A stretch of DNA of 47,052 nucleotides from Rhodopseudomonas sp. BR0M22 (lineage in GTDB: Bacteria > Pseudomonadota > Alphaproteobacteria > Rhizobiales > Xanthobacteraceae). Shown here piece by piece: positions 35,077 to 43,801 of this stretch (its first letter is position 1; every line of letters begins with the position of its first letter). The stretch spans positions 1 through 47,052 of the forward strand of contig NZ_QUMK01000044.1 of the NCBI RefSeq assembly GCF_010907035.1, in the 5' to 3' direction. A model generated the notes under the pieces. The model saw nothing but the letters and a program-made list of their open reading frames with translations. It made no database searches and was not told where the DNA came from. Both the position numbers and the translations under genes were made by a program.

Positions 35077-35715
35077 TCACAGTTTGCGATAGCGGATCAG
35101 CGAGAAATGGCCCATCGGCGGCATCGGTCGGCGCTCGGCCAATTCCACGCCGCCGTGACGCGCCGCCCAGTTCACCAGCCGTGCCCATGGGAACTCCGGT
35201 CGCCAGCCGAGCCGCCGCGCGATCGGCGAAAACGCCAGCTCGAACAGCTTGCGCGGCCCGCTCTCGGCGCCGATGTGGTTGACCAGGATCAGCTCGCCGC
35301 CCGGCTTCAGCACGCGGACGAAATCGTCGAGCGTCGCTTCCGGGTCCGGCACCGCGGTGATCACGTATTGAGCCACGACCGCATCGAAGTGGTTTTCCGG
35401 GAACGCCAGGTTCTTGGCGTCCATCACAGCCAGCACGTCGACATTGCTGAGGTTCAGCGTGCGGACGCGCTCGTGCGCCTTGCGCAGCATCGGCTCGGAA
35501 ATATCCACGCCGCACAGCCGCGTGGTCTTCGAATAATCCGACAGCGACAGTCCGGTGCCGACGCCGACATCGAGCACTCGCCCGCCGATCGCATCGGCCA
35601 CCGCGATGGTCGATTGCCGGCCGCTGTCGAACACTTTGCCGAAAACCAGATCGTAAATCGGCGCCCAGCGCGCGTAGGCTTTCGCCACGCCCGCGCGATC
35701 GATATCGTTAGCCAT
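35077..35715 (-). CDS. Class I SAM-dependent methyltransferase (PmtA-like)
   Basis: A 212-residue methyltransferase. Motif I is VLDVGVGTGLSL (near residue 46); VDISEPML with acidic Asp binds the SAM ribose; the post-motif DAVVAQYVITAVPDPEATLDDFVRVLKPGGELILVNH is motif II/III. The pattern and length fit the Rhodobacter-type phosphatidylethanolamine N-methyltransferase (PmtA), which would make phosphatidylcholine at the membrane. Ubiquinone-type methyltransferases look similar, so the substrate is uncertain. The ATG at 35715 lies 19 bp after mnmA, probably on one transcript. Confidence 0.78.
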   Translation of the reverse strand: MANDIDRAGVAKAYARWAPIYDLVFGKVFDSGRQSTIAVADAIGGRVLDVGVGTGLSLSDYSKTTRLCGVDISEPMLRKAHERVRTLNLSNVDVLAVMDAKNLAFPENHFDAVVAQYVITAVPDPEATLDDFVRVLKPGGELILVNHIGAESGPRKLFELAFSPIARRLGWRPEFPWARLVNWAARHGGVELAERRPMPPMGHFSLIRYRKL

Positions 35716-35734
35716 ACTCTGCCCCGAAAGTCCT

Positions 35735-36940
35735 TTAGCCGCGCACGGCGGCCAGCGCCGGCGCCTCGATTTGCTCGCGCCCGCCTGCGAACCGGCGCGG
35801 CGCGGCGCTCTTGATGAAGCCGCCGCCGAGCACACGGGCCTGGCCCTCGGCCGCGTCGTAGAACACGCAGGCCTGCCCCGGCGACACGCCCTCCTCTCCG
35901 ACCACGAGTTCGACCTCGTAGCCGCCGTTCGCCGCGCGCAGCCAGGCCGGCTGCGGCGCTCGCGTCGAGCGCACCCGGACGAACAACTCCAGGCCGTCGC
36001 CGATCACGTCGTCGAGCGCGCCGTCGCCGATCCAGTTGATGTCGCGCAGCACGATACGGTCCATCAGCAACGCTTCGCGCGGGCCGACCACGACCTGCCG
36101 CCGCGCCGCGTCGAGCCGCAGCACGTACAGCGGCGCGCGCGACGCGATGCCGAGACCACGGCGCTGGCCGACGGTGAAATGCACGATGCCGGGATGCTGG
36201 CCGAGCACACGGCCTTCGACATCGACGATGTCGCCCGGCTCCATCGCGTTCGGCTTCAGCCGCTCGACCACGTCTGTGTAACGTCCGGTCGGCACGAAGC
36301 AGATGTCCTGGCTGTCGTGCTTGTCGGCCACCGACAGGCCGAACTGCCGCGCCAGCTCGCGGGTCTGCGGCTTGGTCATGTCGCCGAGCGGGAAGCGCAG
36401 GAAATCAAGCTGCTCGCGCGTGGTGGCGAACAGGAAATAGCTCTGGTCGCGGTCGGCGTCGGCGGCGCACACCAGCGTGCGCGAACCATCCGGCAGCCGC
36501 CGCGACGACACGTAGTGGCCGGTCGCCAGCGCCGAGGCGCCGAGCTCGCGGGCGGTGGCGAGCAGGTCGCGGAATTTGACCGAGCGGTTGCACTCGATGC
36601 ACGGCACCGGCGTCTCGCCGGAGGCATAGCTGTCGGCAAAGCTGTCGATCACCGACTCGCGAAACCGGCTTTCATAGTCGAGCACGTAATGCGGAATCCC
36701 GATCCGCTCGGCGACCGCGCGGGCGTCGTGGATGTCCTGGCCGGCACAGCAGGCGCCCTTGCGATGGATCGCCGCGCCATGATCGTAGAGCTGCAACGTG
36801 ATGCCGACGACGTCGTAGCCCTGCGCCTTGAGCAGCGCAGCGGTCGTCGAGGAATCCACGCCACCGGACATCGCGACCACGACGCGGGTGTCCTGCGGAC
36901 GGCCTTCAAGATCCAGACTGTTGAGCATTGGTTCAGTCAT
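35735..36940 (-). CDS. mnmA: tRNA-specific 2-thiouridylase MnmA
   Basis: A 401-residue enzyme that makes s2U34 in tRNA Glu, Gln and Lys. The PP-loop SGGVDSS lies near residue 25 (ATP binding). The two catalytic Cys are C114 in VPCIECN and C214 in QDICFVP, matching the E. coli pair. The conserved GTGHYV-like ATGHYV and SYFLFAT segments are also present. The C-terminal beta-barrel has the PGQACVFYD motif. The ATG at 36940 is used. It is the first gene of a leftward pair with the methyltransferase. Confidence 0.95.
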   Translation of the reverse strand: MTEPMLNSLDLEGRPQDTRVVVAMSGGVDSSTTAALLKAQGYDVVGITLQLYDHGAAIHRKGACCAGQDIHDARAVAERIGIPHYVLDYESRFRESVIDSFADSYASGETPVPCIECNRSVKFRDLLATARELGASALATGHYVSSRRLPDGSRTLVCAADADRDQSYFLFATTREQLDFLRFPLGDMTKPQTRELARQFGLSVADKHDSQDICFVPTGRYTDVVERLKPNAMEPGDIVDVEGRVLGQHPGIVHFTVGQRRGLGIASRAPLYVLRLDAARRQVVVGPREALLMDRIVLRDINWIGDGALDDVIGDGLELFVRVRSTRAPQPAWLRAANGGYEVELVVGEEGVSPGQACVFYDAAEGQARVLGGGFIKSAAPRRFAGGREQIEAPALAAVRG

Positions 36941-37032
36941 GAGCTGCGACCGGCGTATGCCGCGCGGTCATCCTTCCGCATTGTCCAGAAGCGGCCGTGC
37001 CAATTCCGCAAACCTCGGTGAGGCCTGCTTTT

Positions 37033-37055
37033 AATATAGGCCGCATTCCGACGGC
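37033..37055 (-). promoter_or_regulatory. Possible mnmA promoter
   Basis: Read leftward, a -10 box TATATT (37038-37033) is clear. A -35 is poor (GATTGC-like, about 17 bp upstream). A start near 37026 would give an 85-base leader for mnmA. Confidence 0.4.
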
Positions 37056-37188
37056 GCAATCACAGCCGACCGGTTTTGCGGGCCGTGCTCGCGGCAAATT
37101 CTGCCGCAGAGGCAAAAAACGCGCGGCCAGGGCGGGGTCTCACCGCTCCTGATAGAATCTATGTCCATGAATTTACTTACATTTTTGT

Positions 37189-37205
37189 TTGGCCCGGTCC
37201 TTGCT
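37189..37205 (+). promoter_or_regulatory. Sigma-54 (RpoN) promoter of fliK
   Basis: TTGGCCCGGTCCTTGCT has GG at 37191-37192 and GC at 37203-37204 with exactly 10 bp between, and differs from the YTGGCACG-N4-TTGCW consensus at one position. The start of transcription would be near 37215-37216, downstream of the first in-frame ATG (37208). No enhancer site was identified. Confidence 0.72.
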
Positions 37206-37240
37206 GAATGAGTTCCGGAGTGAAGAGTGAGAGATCGCCC

Positions 37241-38827
37241 GTGGTCAACGTATCGCCAGACGTCGCAGCCAACACGCCCGCCCCGTCGCCCCGGATATCG
37301 GCGCGACCGGAACGGTCGTCGCAGACGGATAATTTTGCCGCGCTCGTGGACAGCAATACCGCTGCTTATGACAGGGCCAGCTCCGCGCCGGCGAAGGCGG
37401 ATCCTCGGCCCTCGAGCAATGCGGCGGACGATCGAAGCTCCCGCAGCGAAGCGGCGGACCGCCCGCGCAGCCGCGACAACTCCCGCTGCACCGACGACGC
37501 TGCACCGTCCGATCAGGTCTCCACCAAGCCCGATGCCAAGACCGGTGACACCGGCGGAACCGACAAGCCGAGTCCGGCCAAGGACAGCAAGACCGACAAA
37601 GCGGCCGAGAGCAAATCTTCCAAGGACGGCAAATCCGCCGATACCACGCCCGACGCGGATAAGAAGGACGGCGATCAGGCCGGCAAGGATGCGAGCGCGA
37701 CACCAGCGGCAGCGATTACGGCCGAAGCCGTGGCGCTGATCACGGCCAAGACCGACACGACAGCCGCCGCTCCGACTGCCGAGCCGGATGCTGCTGGCGC
37801 GTCGACCGGCACGCCGCTGGCGATCGCCTCGGCGGCAGCGTTGAAGGCCAAGGCCGCCGCCGAGACCGGCGCGGCCGCCGGCCAAACCGCCACCACCGAT
37901 CAGACTGCCGCAACCGAGACGGCCCAGACCGGCTTGGCGGCCGATCCCAAGCTCGCAGCTCTTGCCGCGCAGGCCAGCGGCGGCAAGACCACCGCAAAGA
38001 CCGACGCCACAGCGAAAACCGACGGCACCGCGAAGACAGACGGTAAGGAGACCAAGGCCGCCGCGACCGCTACGCCAGAGGCCGCGGCTCAGGCGACGAG
38101 CGGAAACGCCGCCACAGGCACACCGCTGCCACCGCAACCCGGCCAGACGACGTCCGACGGGCATCCGGCTGGCGAAGCGAAGCTCGCCCACGCGCTCGCC
38201 TCGGCCGGCGATGATGCCTCGTCGAAGGCCGGTGCCTCTCACCAGAAGCCGGACGCGACGATGCCGCAGCCGCAGGCCGATGCGAGCTCCATGCTGTCGC
38301 AAACGCCGATCGCTGTGCCTCAACATCTGCAGGCGACAGCGACTGGCGGCATCAACGCCGTAGCCGCGTCGCAGCTCACCGCAACCAAGGCCGCCAATGC
38401 GCCGGTGCCGCTCGACGGTCTCGCGGTCGAAATCGCGACCCGGGCGAAGGGCGGCGCAACCCGGTTCGATATCCGCCTCGATCCGGCCGAGCTCGGCCGC
38501 ATCGACGTGCGGATCGACGTCGACCGGCACGGCCAGGTGACGTCGCATCTGACGGTCGAGAAGCCGGAGACACTGCAGATGCTGCGGCAGGATCAGCCCC
38601 AGTTGCAGCGCGCCCTCGATGACGCCGGTCTGAAGACCGGCAATGGCGGGTTGCAGTTCAGTCTGCGCGACCAGTCGTCGTCGGGCCAGCAGGGCCAGCA
38701 TCAAGACAACGGCCGGCAATCGCAGCGGCTGGTGATCAGCCAGGATGACGCTCCGCCCGCGGCGAGCGTGGGACGAGGCTACGGCCGCATGCTCGGTGCG
38801 AGCGGCGGCGTCGATATTCGGATCTGA
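37241..38827 (+). CDS. fliK: Flagellar hook-length control protein FliK
   Basis: A 528-residue FliK. The long N-terminal two thirds are low-complexity, rich in Ala, Lys, Thr, Asp and Pro, as in other FliK rulers. The C-terminal FliK domain (about residues 390-490) contains ATRFDIRLDPAELGRIDVRIDVDRHG and HLTVEKPETLQMLRQDQPQLQRALDDAGL, the conserved switch region that changes export from hook to filament. I choose the GTG at 37241 because the sigma-54 promoter would start transcription downstream of the ATG at 37208, and GAGAG lies before the GTG. It is followed 12 bp later by flgD. Confidence 0.85.
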   Translation: MVNVSPDVAANTPAPSPRISARPERSSQTDNFAALVDSNTAAYDRASSAPAKADPRPSSNAADDRSSRSEAADRPRSRDNSRCTDDAAPSDQVSTKPDAKTGDTGGTDKPSPAKDSKTDKAAESKSSKDGKSADTTPDADKKDGDQAGKDASATPAAAITAEAVALITAKTDTTAAAPTAEPDAAGASTGTPLAIASAAALKAKAAAETGAAAGQTATTDQTAATETAQTGLAADPKLAALAAQASGGKTTAKTDATAKTDGTAKTDGKETKAAATATPEAAAQATSGNAATGTPLPPQPGQTTSDGHPAGEAKLAHALASAGDDASSKAGASHQKPDATMPQPQADASSMLSQTPIAVPQHLQATATGGINAVAASQLTATKAANAPVPLDGLAVEIATRAKGGATRFDIRLDPAELGRIDVRIDVDRHGQVTSHLTVEKPETLQMLRQDQPQLQRALDDAGLKTGNGGLQFSLRDQSSSGQQGQHQDNGRQSQRLVISQDDAPPAASVGRGYGRMLGASGGVDIRI

Positions 38828-38839
38828 GGAGCAACGCGC

Positions 38840-39553
38840 ATGTCCGTCGATTACTCAACCGCGACTACGCCGTACTCGGCCCCAAACCCGAACTATTCGG
38901 CCGACAGCGCGAAATCGAAGACCAGTTCGACACCTGGAATCGCCGACAATTTCCAGACCTTTCTGACGCTGCTGACGACGCAGCTGAAGAACCAGAACCC
39001 GATGGACCCGCTGGACACCAATCAGTTCACCCAGCAATTGGTCCAATTCGCCGGCATCGAACAGCAACTCAAGTCCAACGAGTCGCTGAGTTCGCTGGTT
39101 CAACTGCAAACCACCGCGCAGGCCACACAGGCGATGAACCTGGTCGGCGCCAACGCCATCGTCGACGGCAGCAAGACGCAGCTGGTGAAAAGCAAGGCGA
39201 CCTGGTCGCTGTCGACCGACAAGCCGGTCAGCGCGCAGGTCGCGATCGAGAGCGATACCGGCCAGACCGTCTACTCCGGAAAGTTCACGATCAATGCCGG
39301 CAACGATCAGGCATTCGCGTGGGACGGCCGCGGCAACGACGGCACCCAATGGCCGGACGGCAACTACAAGCTGTCGATCGTCGCCACCGACGCCTCCGGC
39401 AAGACGGCGACCGTCTCCACTCAAATTCAGGGGACGATCGACGCGGTCGACCTCAGCCAGACCCCGCCGAAACTGTCGATCGGCAGCCAGACCTTCACGC
39501 TCGATCAAATCAACAAGCTGGTCCGGGCGAACGCCAGCGCCACCTCGATGTAA
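38840..39553 (+). CDS. flgD: Flagellar hook cap/assembly protein FlgD, copy 2
   Basis: A 237-residue FlgD. The core is FQTFLTLLTTQLKNQNPMDPLDTNQFTQQLVQFAGIEQQLKSNESL (near residues 33-78), a closer match to canonical FlgD than copy 1. An Ig-like domain (AFAWDGRGNDGTQWPDGNYKLSIVATDASG) follows. GGAG precedes the ATG. It shares a transcript with fliK, a normal pairing for hook genes. The divergence from the copy at 26923 shows that it serves a different flagellum. Confidence 0.92.
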   Translation: MSVDYSTATTPYSAPNPNYSADSAKSKTSSTPGIADNFQTFLTLLTTQLKNQNPMDPLDTNQFTQQLVQFAGIEQQLKSNESLSSLVQLQTTAQATQAMNLVGANAIVDGSKTQLVKSKATWSLSTDKPVSAQVAIESDTGQTVYSGKFTINAGNDQAFAWDGRGNDGTQWPDGNYKLSIVATDASGKTATVSTQIQGTIDAVDLSQTPPKLSIGSQTFTLDQINKLVRANASATSM

Positions 39554-39583
39554 CGAGGCGGCGCGCCCGGGCCAGGCTGGCGT

Positions 39584-40402
39584 TCACTGCTCGATCAGCT
39601 TGTCGGCGAAGTAAGCGATCGTCTTGCGATACACCAGCGCTCTGTTCCACTCGCGCATCGCCTCGAAATTCGCCGACCCCTCTTCGTAGGAACCGCCGGC
39701 CTTCCAACCTGCGGTCTTGAGCAGATTGGCGGTCGAAGCCAGCACATCCGGCACGCTGTGGCGCAAGTCGACGTGGCCGTTGCCGTCGTAGTCGACGCCG
39801 TACTTGATATAGGAAGACGGCAGGAACTGGGTCTGACCGATCTCGCCCGCATAGGCGCCGACCATGTCGCGCAGGGTCAGGTCGCCACGCTGCACGATCT
39901 GCAGCGCGGCCATCAGTTCGCCCTGGAACAGATCGGTGCGGCGGCAATCATGCGCCAGCGTCGCCAGCACCCGGAATACCGGCAGCTTGCCCATATCGCC
40001 CTTGCCGTAATCGGTCTCCAGCCCCCAGATCGCCACCAGGATCTGCGGCGGCACGCCGAACTGGCGCTCGATCCGCGACAGCAGCGAGGCATTGCGCATC
40101 AGCATTGCGCGGCCGGCCTTGATGCGGCCGGCGCCGACCCGGGTGGAGACGTACTGCTCGAAGCTCTTGTTGAAGGTGCCGCGCTGGCGGCGATCGAATG
40201 CCAGCACGGCAGCATCCTCGGTGACGCCGCCGAGCGCCTGCGAGATCACACCCTGAGAAATGCCGGACTGCGCCGCCTCGGCGGAGAAGCTGGCGACAAA
40301 GCTGTTGAAGTCGCCGCCGCAGCGGGCGGCTTCCGCCGGCGCGGTAGCGAGTAACGCGCCGCCGAGGGCGCAGGTGACGAGGGCAAGACGCAGCTTCAAC
40401 AT
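39584..40402 (-). CDS. Lytic murein transglycosylase, MltB family
   Basis: A 272-residue periplasmic enzyme that cleaves peptidoglycan glycan strands. A signal peptide (MLKLRLALVTCALGGALLATAPAEA) precedes the mature start at residue 26. The catalytic Glu129 lies in AIWGLETDYGKG. GEIGQTQFLPSSYIKYGVDYDGNGHVDLRHSVPDVLASTANLL is the typical MltB substrate-groove block. Its proximity to fliK and flgD might be meaningful, since flagellar rods need wall gaps, but the genes are convergent, so no operon. It is not a lipoprotein, unlike E. coli MltB. Confidence 0.9.
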   Translation of the reverse strand: MLKLRLALVTCALGGALLATAPAEAARCGGDFNSFVASFSAEAAQSGISQGVISQALGGVTEDAAVLAFDRRQRGTFNKSFEQYVSTRVGAGRIKAGRAMLMRNASLLSRIERQFGVPPQILVAIWGLETDYGKGDMGKLPVFRVLATLAHDCRRTDLFQGELMAALQIVQRGDLTLRDMVGAYAGEIGQTQFLPSSYIKYGVDYDGNGHVDLRHSVPDVLASTANLLKTAGWKAGGSYEEGSANFEAMREWNRALVYRKTIAYFADKLIEQ

Positions 40403-40462
40403 CTGAATTTCATCTCCAAACAAACAGAACGGGGAGCAGGACGGACGGAGAACCGGCACGGA

Positions 40463-40482
40463 ATGCGTATTGATGCGTATTG
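40463..40482. repeat. 10-bp tandem direct repeat
   Basis: Two exact copies of ATGCGTATTG lie back to back in the divergent region between the transglycosylase (starting leftward at 40402) and the small membrane protein gene (40626). They may be regulator sites or replication slippage. Confidence 0.5.
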
Positions 40483-40625
40483 CTATGACAATCGCGCGAA
40501 TCTAACATTTCATGCTTGCGGTTGCGAGGCGGGACCAACAGCGCCATATCTAGACCATTCATCGCCCCCGCATCCGGCCCCTGGCACCACGCCCACGGGA
40601 CCTTGCCAATGAAGGGATCAACGCC

Positions 40626-40997
40626 ATGCCGCGCCGAGGCATCCTCAAAGGCCACCCGCTGTTTCGCCTGCTGGCGATCAACCTGGCGATCGGCGTGATG
40701 ATCGCGGCACTGCTGCTCGGCGGACTGCTGTATCTCAATCCCGGCCATCTGCGCGACCTGATCTTCGCCGACGACTCGCCCGGTACTGCACTTGGCCTGC
40801 TGCTGTTCGGCTTCGTCGTGACCTTCGGGTCGGCGGCGATGGGCTCAGCGATCATGGCGATGGGCACCGATCTGCGCGGCGGCGGCAAGGGCGGACGCAA
40901 GCTGGAGCTGCCGATCGAGCTGATCCCGGGCGCCAAGGCGATCCCGGTGCGCGCCGACCACGGTGCCCGCTCGGTGCGGCGCGACCACCTGCGCTGA
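40626..40997 (+). CDS. Small two-helix membrane protein of unknown function
   Basis: A 123-residue protein with two membrane helices (about residues 15-36 and 53-78), a small-residue-rich loop (TFGSAAMGSAIMAMG) and a basic cytoplasmic tail (GGGKGGRKLELPIELIPGAKAIPVRADHGARS). AAGGGA precedes the ATG by about 9 bp. A strong terminator follows at 41085. I do not recognise a characterised family. It is a single-gene transcript. Confidence 0.7.
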   Translation: MPRRGILKGHPLFRLLAINLAIGVMIAALLLGGLLYLNPGHLRDLIFADDSPGTALGLLLFGFVVTFGSAAMGSAIMAMGTDLRGGGKGGRKLELPIELIPGAKAIPVRADHGARSVRRDHLR

Positions 40998-41084
40998 TCC
41001 TGGCGCGCGGCGCATTCCCGCACCGCGCCTCCCCACCCGCTCCGATCCGCACAGTCCGCGCCATCCCGGCTCCTCTCGCATCAC

Positions 41085-41121
41085 AACCGCGCCGGTGGTT
41101 CACCGGCGCGGTTGTTTGTTT
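41085..41121 (+). terminator. Strong intrinsic terminator
   Basis: A perfect 13-bp stem (AACCGCGCCGGTG, 41085-41097, with its complement at 41101-41113) and a 3-base loop are followed by GTTTGTTT. It ends the small membrane protein transcript. On the opposite strand there is no T run. Confidence 0.85.
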
Positions 41122-41166
41122 GGCGATCGGAACTGTCGCGGATCACCGTGGCGAAACGGCGGCTGC

Positions 41167-41730
41167 TCAGGCCGCGCGGCGCTGATGCTTCCCCTCGCGG
41201 ATCTCCTCGATGATCTTGGCGGAGAATGCCTCGAGGTCGCCCGGGTTGCGCGAGGTGATGACGCCGTTGTCGGTGACCACTTGGCTGTCTTCCCACTTGG
41301 CGCCGGCATTGATCACGTCCTGCTTGATCGAATGATACGAGGTCATCCGCCTGCCCTTGGCGATGCCGGTTTCGATCAGTAGCCACGGCGCGTGACACAC
41401 CGCAGCCACCGGCTTGCCGGCCTGGTAGAACGCCTTGATCAGCTTCAGCGCGTTTTGGTCGACACGCAGCAGATCGGGGTTGATCTGGCCGCCCGGCAGC
41501 ACGATCGCATCGTAGTCATCGGCCTTCACCGAGCCGAGCTGCTTGTCGACTTTCACCGGCCGGCCCCAATCCTTGCCGCTCCAGCCTTTGATCTCGCCCT
41601 GTTCCGGCGACACGATATCGACCTGCGCGCCGGCCGCCTTCAGCCGATCGCGCGGCACTTCGAGTTCCGACTGTTCGAATCCGTTGGTGGCGAGAATAGC
41701 GACGCGCTTGCCATCGATTTGGCCTGCCAT
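41167..41730 (-). CDS. DJ-1/PfpI family protein (type 1 glutamine amidotransferase fold)
   Basis: A 187-residue soluble protein of the PfpI/YhbO branch. The nucleophile-elbow Cys112 is in AAVCHAPWLLIETG. A Glu in GFEQSELEVP (near residue 17) and DALVLPGG-type DAIVLPGGQINPD complete the usual triad context. The ITSRNPGDLEAFSAKIIEEI end is typical. Members act as stress-response glyoxalase/deglycase-like or peptidase enzymes; the exact activity is contested for the family. The ATG at 41730 gives a normal N-terminus. It stands alone. Confidence 0.9.
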   Translation of the reverse strand: MAGQIDGKRVAILATNGFEQSELEVPRDRLKAAGAQVDIVSPEQGEIKGWSGKDWGRPVKVDKQLGSVKADDYDAIVLPGGQINPDLLRVDQNALKLIKAFYQAGKPVAAVCHAPWLLIETGIAKGRRMTSYHSIKQDVINAGAKWEDSQVVTDNGVITSRNPGDLEAFSAKIIEEIREGKHQRRAA

Positions 41731-41939
41731 GATTGCTCTCCATGCTGGTCTTGAACGCCCCGCTGAGTAATCGCAGGCAAGAGCGATCGTTCCGCGGGGA
41801 ACAACACACGACAGGAAACACCCCACGAAGGTCGGCCCCGCCGGAGTCAACCGGCGCCCCATCAAGCGATCGATGCCCACGATTGGGTTGATAGCTCGCT
41901 ATCGGCGATGCAAGCGCCGAGCATCATCGGGCATGTGAG

Positions 41940-42281
41940 TTACTTCCCCGCCGCCGGCCAGAACACCGTCAGCCACACCGTCGGCTGGTCGGTCGCGGTG
42001 GCTTCGACGCGGTGGCGGCAGTGGGCGGGGATATCGATCCAGGTCCCGGGGGTGAGATCGACGGTCCGGTCGCCGTCTTCGAACCGCAGCACGGCGGAGC
42101 CGGCCAGCAGCACGACGAACTCGTCCTCTGTCTGATCGTACCAAAATCCATCCGGGCTCGACTGCCCGAACGAGACGATGCGCTCGATGCGGATGCCGCC
42201 GCGGGCCAGCAGGGTTTCCAGGACTTCGTCGGGGCCGGCGGGTGGCAGCAGATGCAGCAAATTTCCGTGCGGTGCGTCCAT
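41940..42281 (-). CDS. Single-domain cupin protein
   Basis: A 113-residue cupin. The metal-binding motifs are partly visible: DGFWYDQTEDEFVVLLAGSAVLRFEDG is motif 1 (G-x5-H-x-H position reads Y and Q here, with Glu present), and TPGTWIDIPAHCRHRVEAT is motif 2, with the His. The missing first histidines are notable. The ATG at 42281 has GAGGA 8 bp upstream; an upstream extension to 42440 is basic and unsupported. The function (isomerase, dioxygenase or ligand-binding) cannot be told. Confidence 0.82.
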   Translation of the reverse strand: MDAPHGNLLHLLPPAGPDEVLETLLARGGIRIERIVSFGQSSPDGFWYDQTEDEFVVLLAGSAVLRFEDGDRTVDLTPGTWIDIPAHCRHRVEATATDQPTVWLTVFWPAAGK

Positions 42282-42576
42282 CGTTTCAATCCTCAGCACG
42301 GAATTTGCCGCCGATCGGCGCCGGCCGCTATCCGTCTTGCGTTCGCGCTTGTGTTTCGCTGCGCGGCGTTTCATACCGCTTTTGCCTGCGCTGGCCGAGA
42401 TGCCCGCGCGCCCCGCCCGCCGGCCGCCGCTCCCGACCAACGGACGATGCGACCGAGTTCCGCCTTTTGTCCGACGTCAAAGCCGACGCGGATGAAACGG
42501 CGTCGGATACCGGCAGGGCGCGGCGGATCGCTTGGCCGGCGGTCCTCTCACTCAGCCTCTGAGCCTGGAGCTTTCC

Positions 42577-43692
42577 GTGCGCCCTGCCGTCATTGCCGCG
42601 ACCGGCCTCTACACCCCGCCCGACAGCGTCTCCAATGCCGAGCTGGTGGAGGCGTTCAACACCTATGTGGCGAACTTCAACGCGGCCAATAAGGCGCGGA
42701 TCGAGGCCGGCGAGATCGAGCCGCTGGCGCCGTCGTCCTCGGAATTCATCGAGAAGGCCTCGGGTATCAAGTCGCGCTACGTGGTGGCCAAGCCGGGGAT
42801 CATCGATCCGGAGGTGATGCGGCCGATCATTCCGGAGCGCTCCAACGACGAATTGTCGATCCTCGCCGAGATGGCGGTGACCGCGGCCGAGCAGGCGATC
42901 GAACGCTGGGGCAAGCCGCGCGAGCGGATCGGCGCGGTGCTGTGCGCCTGCTCCAACATGCAGCGCGCCTATCCGGCGATGGCGATCGAGGTACAGAACG
43001 CGCTGGGCCTTGGCGGCTTCGCGTTCGACATGAACGTCGCCTGCTCGTCGGCGACCTTCGGGCTGAAGACCGCGGCGGATTTCGTCGGCGGCGGCTCGGT
43101 CGATGCGGTGCTGATGGTCAATCCGGAGATCTGCTCCGGCCATCTCAATTTCCGCGACCGCGACAGTCACTTCATCTTCGGCGACGTCGCCACCGCGGCG
43201 ATCGTCGAGCGCGCCGACGATGCAGAAGGCGGGTGGTCGATCCTCGGCACCAAGCTGAAGACGCAGTTCTCCAACAACATCCGCAACAACGCCGGCTTCC
43301 TCAACCGCGCCTGGCCGGAAGGCCGCGACAACGTCGACAAGCTGTTCGTGCAGCAGGGCCGCAAGGTGTTCAAGGAAGTGGTGCCGCTGGTCTCGGAGAT
43401 GATCATCGAGCACGCCCGCGAGATCGGCATCGATCCGCACGGCCTGAAGCGGATGTGGCTGCACCAGGCCAACATCAACATGAACGAGATCATCGGCCGC
43501 AAGGTGCTGGGCCGCGATCCGACGCGGGACGAAAACGTCATCATCCTCGACGACTACGCCAACACCTCGTCGGCTGGCTCGATCATCGCCTTCCACAAGC
43601 ACCAGGACGACATGGCGCAAGGCGACCTCGGCCTGATCTGTTCGTTCGGCGCCGGCTACTCGGCCGGCACTGTGTTCGTGCAGAAGCGGTAA
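42577..43692 (+). CDS. Beta-ketoacyl-ACP synthase III family protein
   Basis: A 371-residue thiolase-fold condensing enzyme. The triad is Cys156 in NVACSSATFG, His296 in WLHQANINM and Asn329 in DDYANTSSAGS, matching KAS III (FabH) order. At 371 residues it is longer than E. coli FabH (317), with an extended N-terminal section (about residues 25-60). The GTG at 42577 is the start, with GGAG 6 bp upstream. It would condense an acyl-CoA with malonyl-ACP; whether it starts normal fatty acids or a special acyl chain is unclear. The downstream dehydrogenase is 109 bp away and may be separate. Confidence 0.88.
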   Translation: MRPAVIAATGLYTPPDSVSNAELVEAFNTYVANFNAANKARIEAGEIEPLAPSSSEFIEKASGIKSRYVVAKPGIIDPEVMRPIIPERSNDELSILAEMAVTAAEQAIERWGKPRERIGAVLCACSNMQRAYPAMAIEVQNALGLGGFAFDMNVACSSATFGLKTAADFVGGGSVDAVLMVNPEICSGHLNFRDRDSHFIFGDVATAAIVERADDAEGGWSILGTKLKTQFSNNIRNNAGFLNRAWPEGRDNVDKLFVQQGRKVFKEVVPLVSEMIIEHAREIGIDPHGLKRMWLHQANINMNEIIGRKVLGRDPTRDENVIILDDYANTSSAGSIIAFHKHQDDMAQGDLGLICSFGAGYSAGTVFVQKR

Positions 43693-43801
43693 TAGTCTCA
43701 CGTCGCCGTCTCCCCGTCATCGGGAGGCGCGCCCCTCGGCTTGCGTCCGCCGCCGTTGCGCCTATCTCCCGGGCATCGCCATTCGCCTCGAGGAGACCAC
43801 C

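Noticed and set aside
37208-37210. ATG as the fliK start
   Set aside because: It has no ribosome site and would lie upstream of the sigma-54 transcription start.
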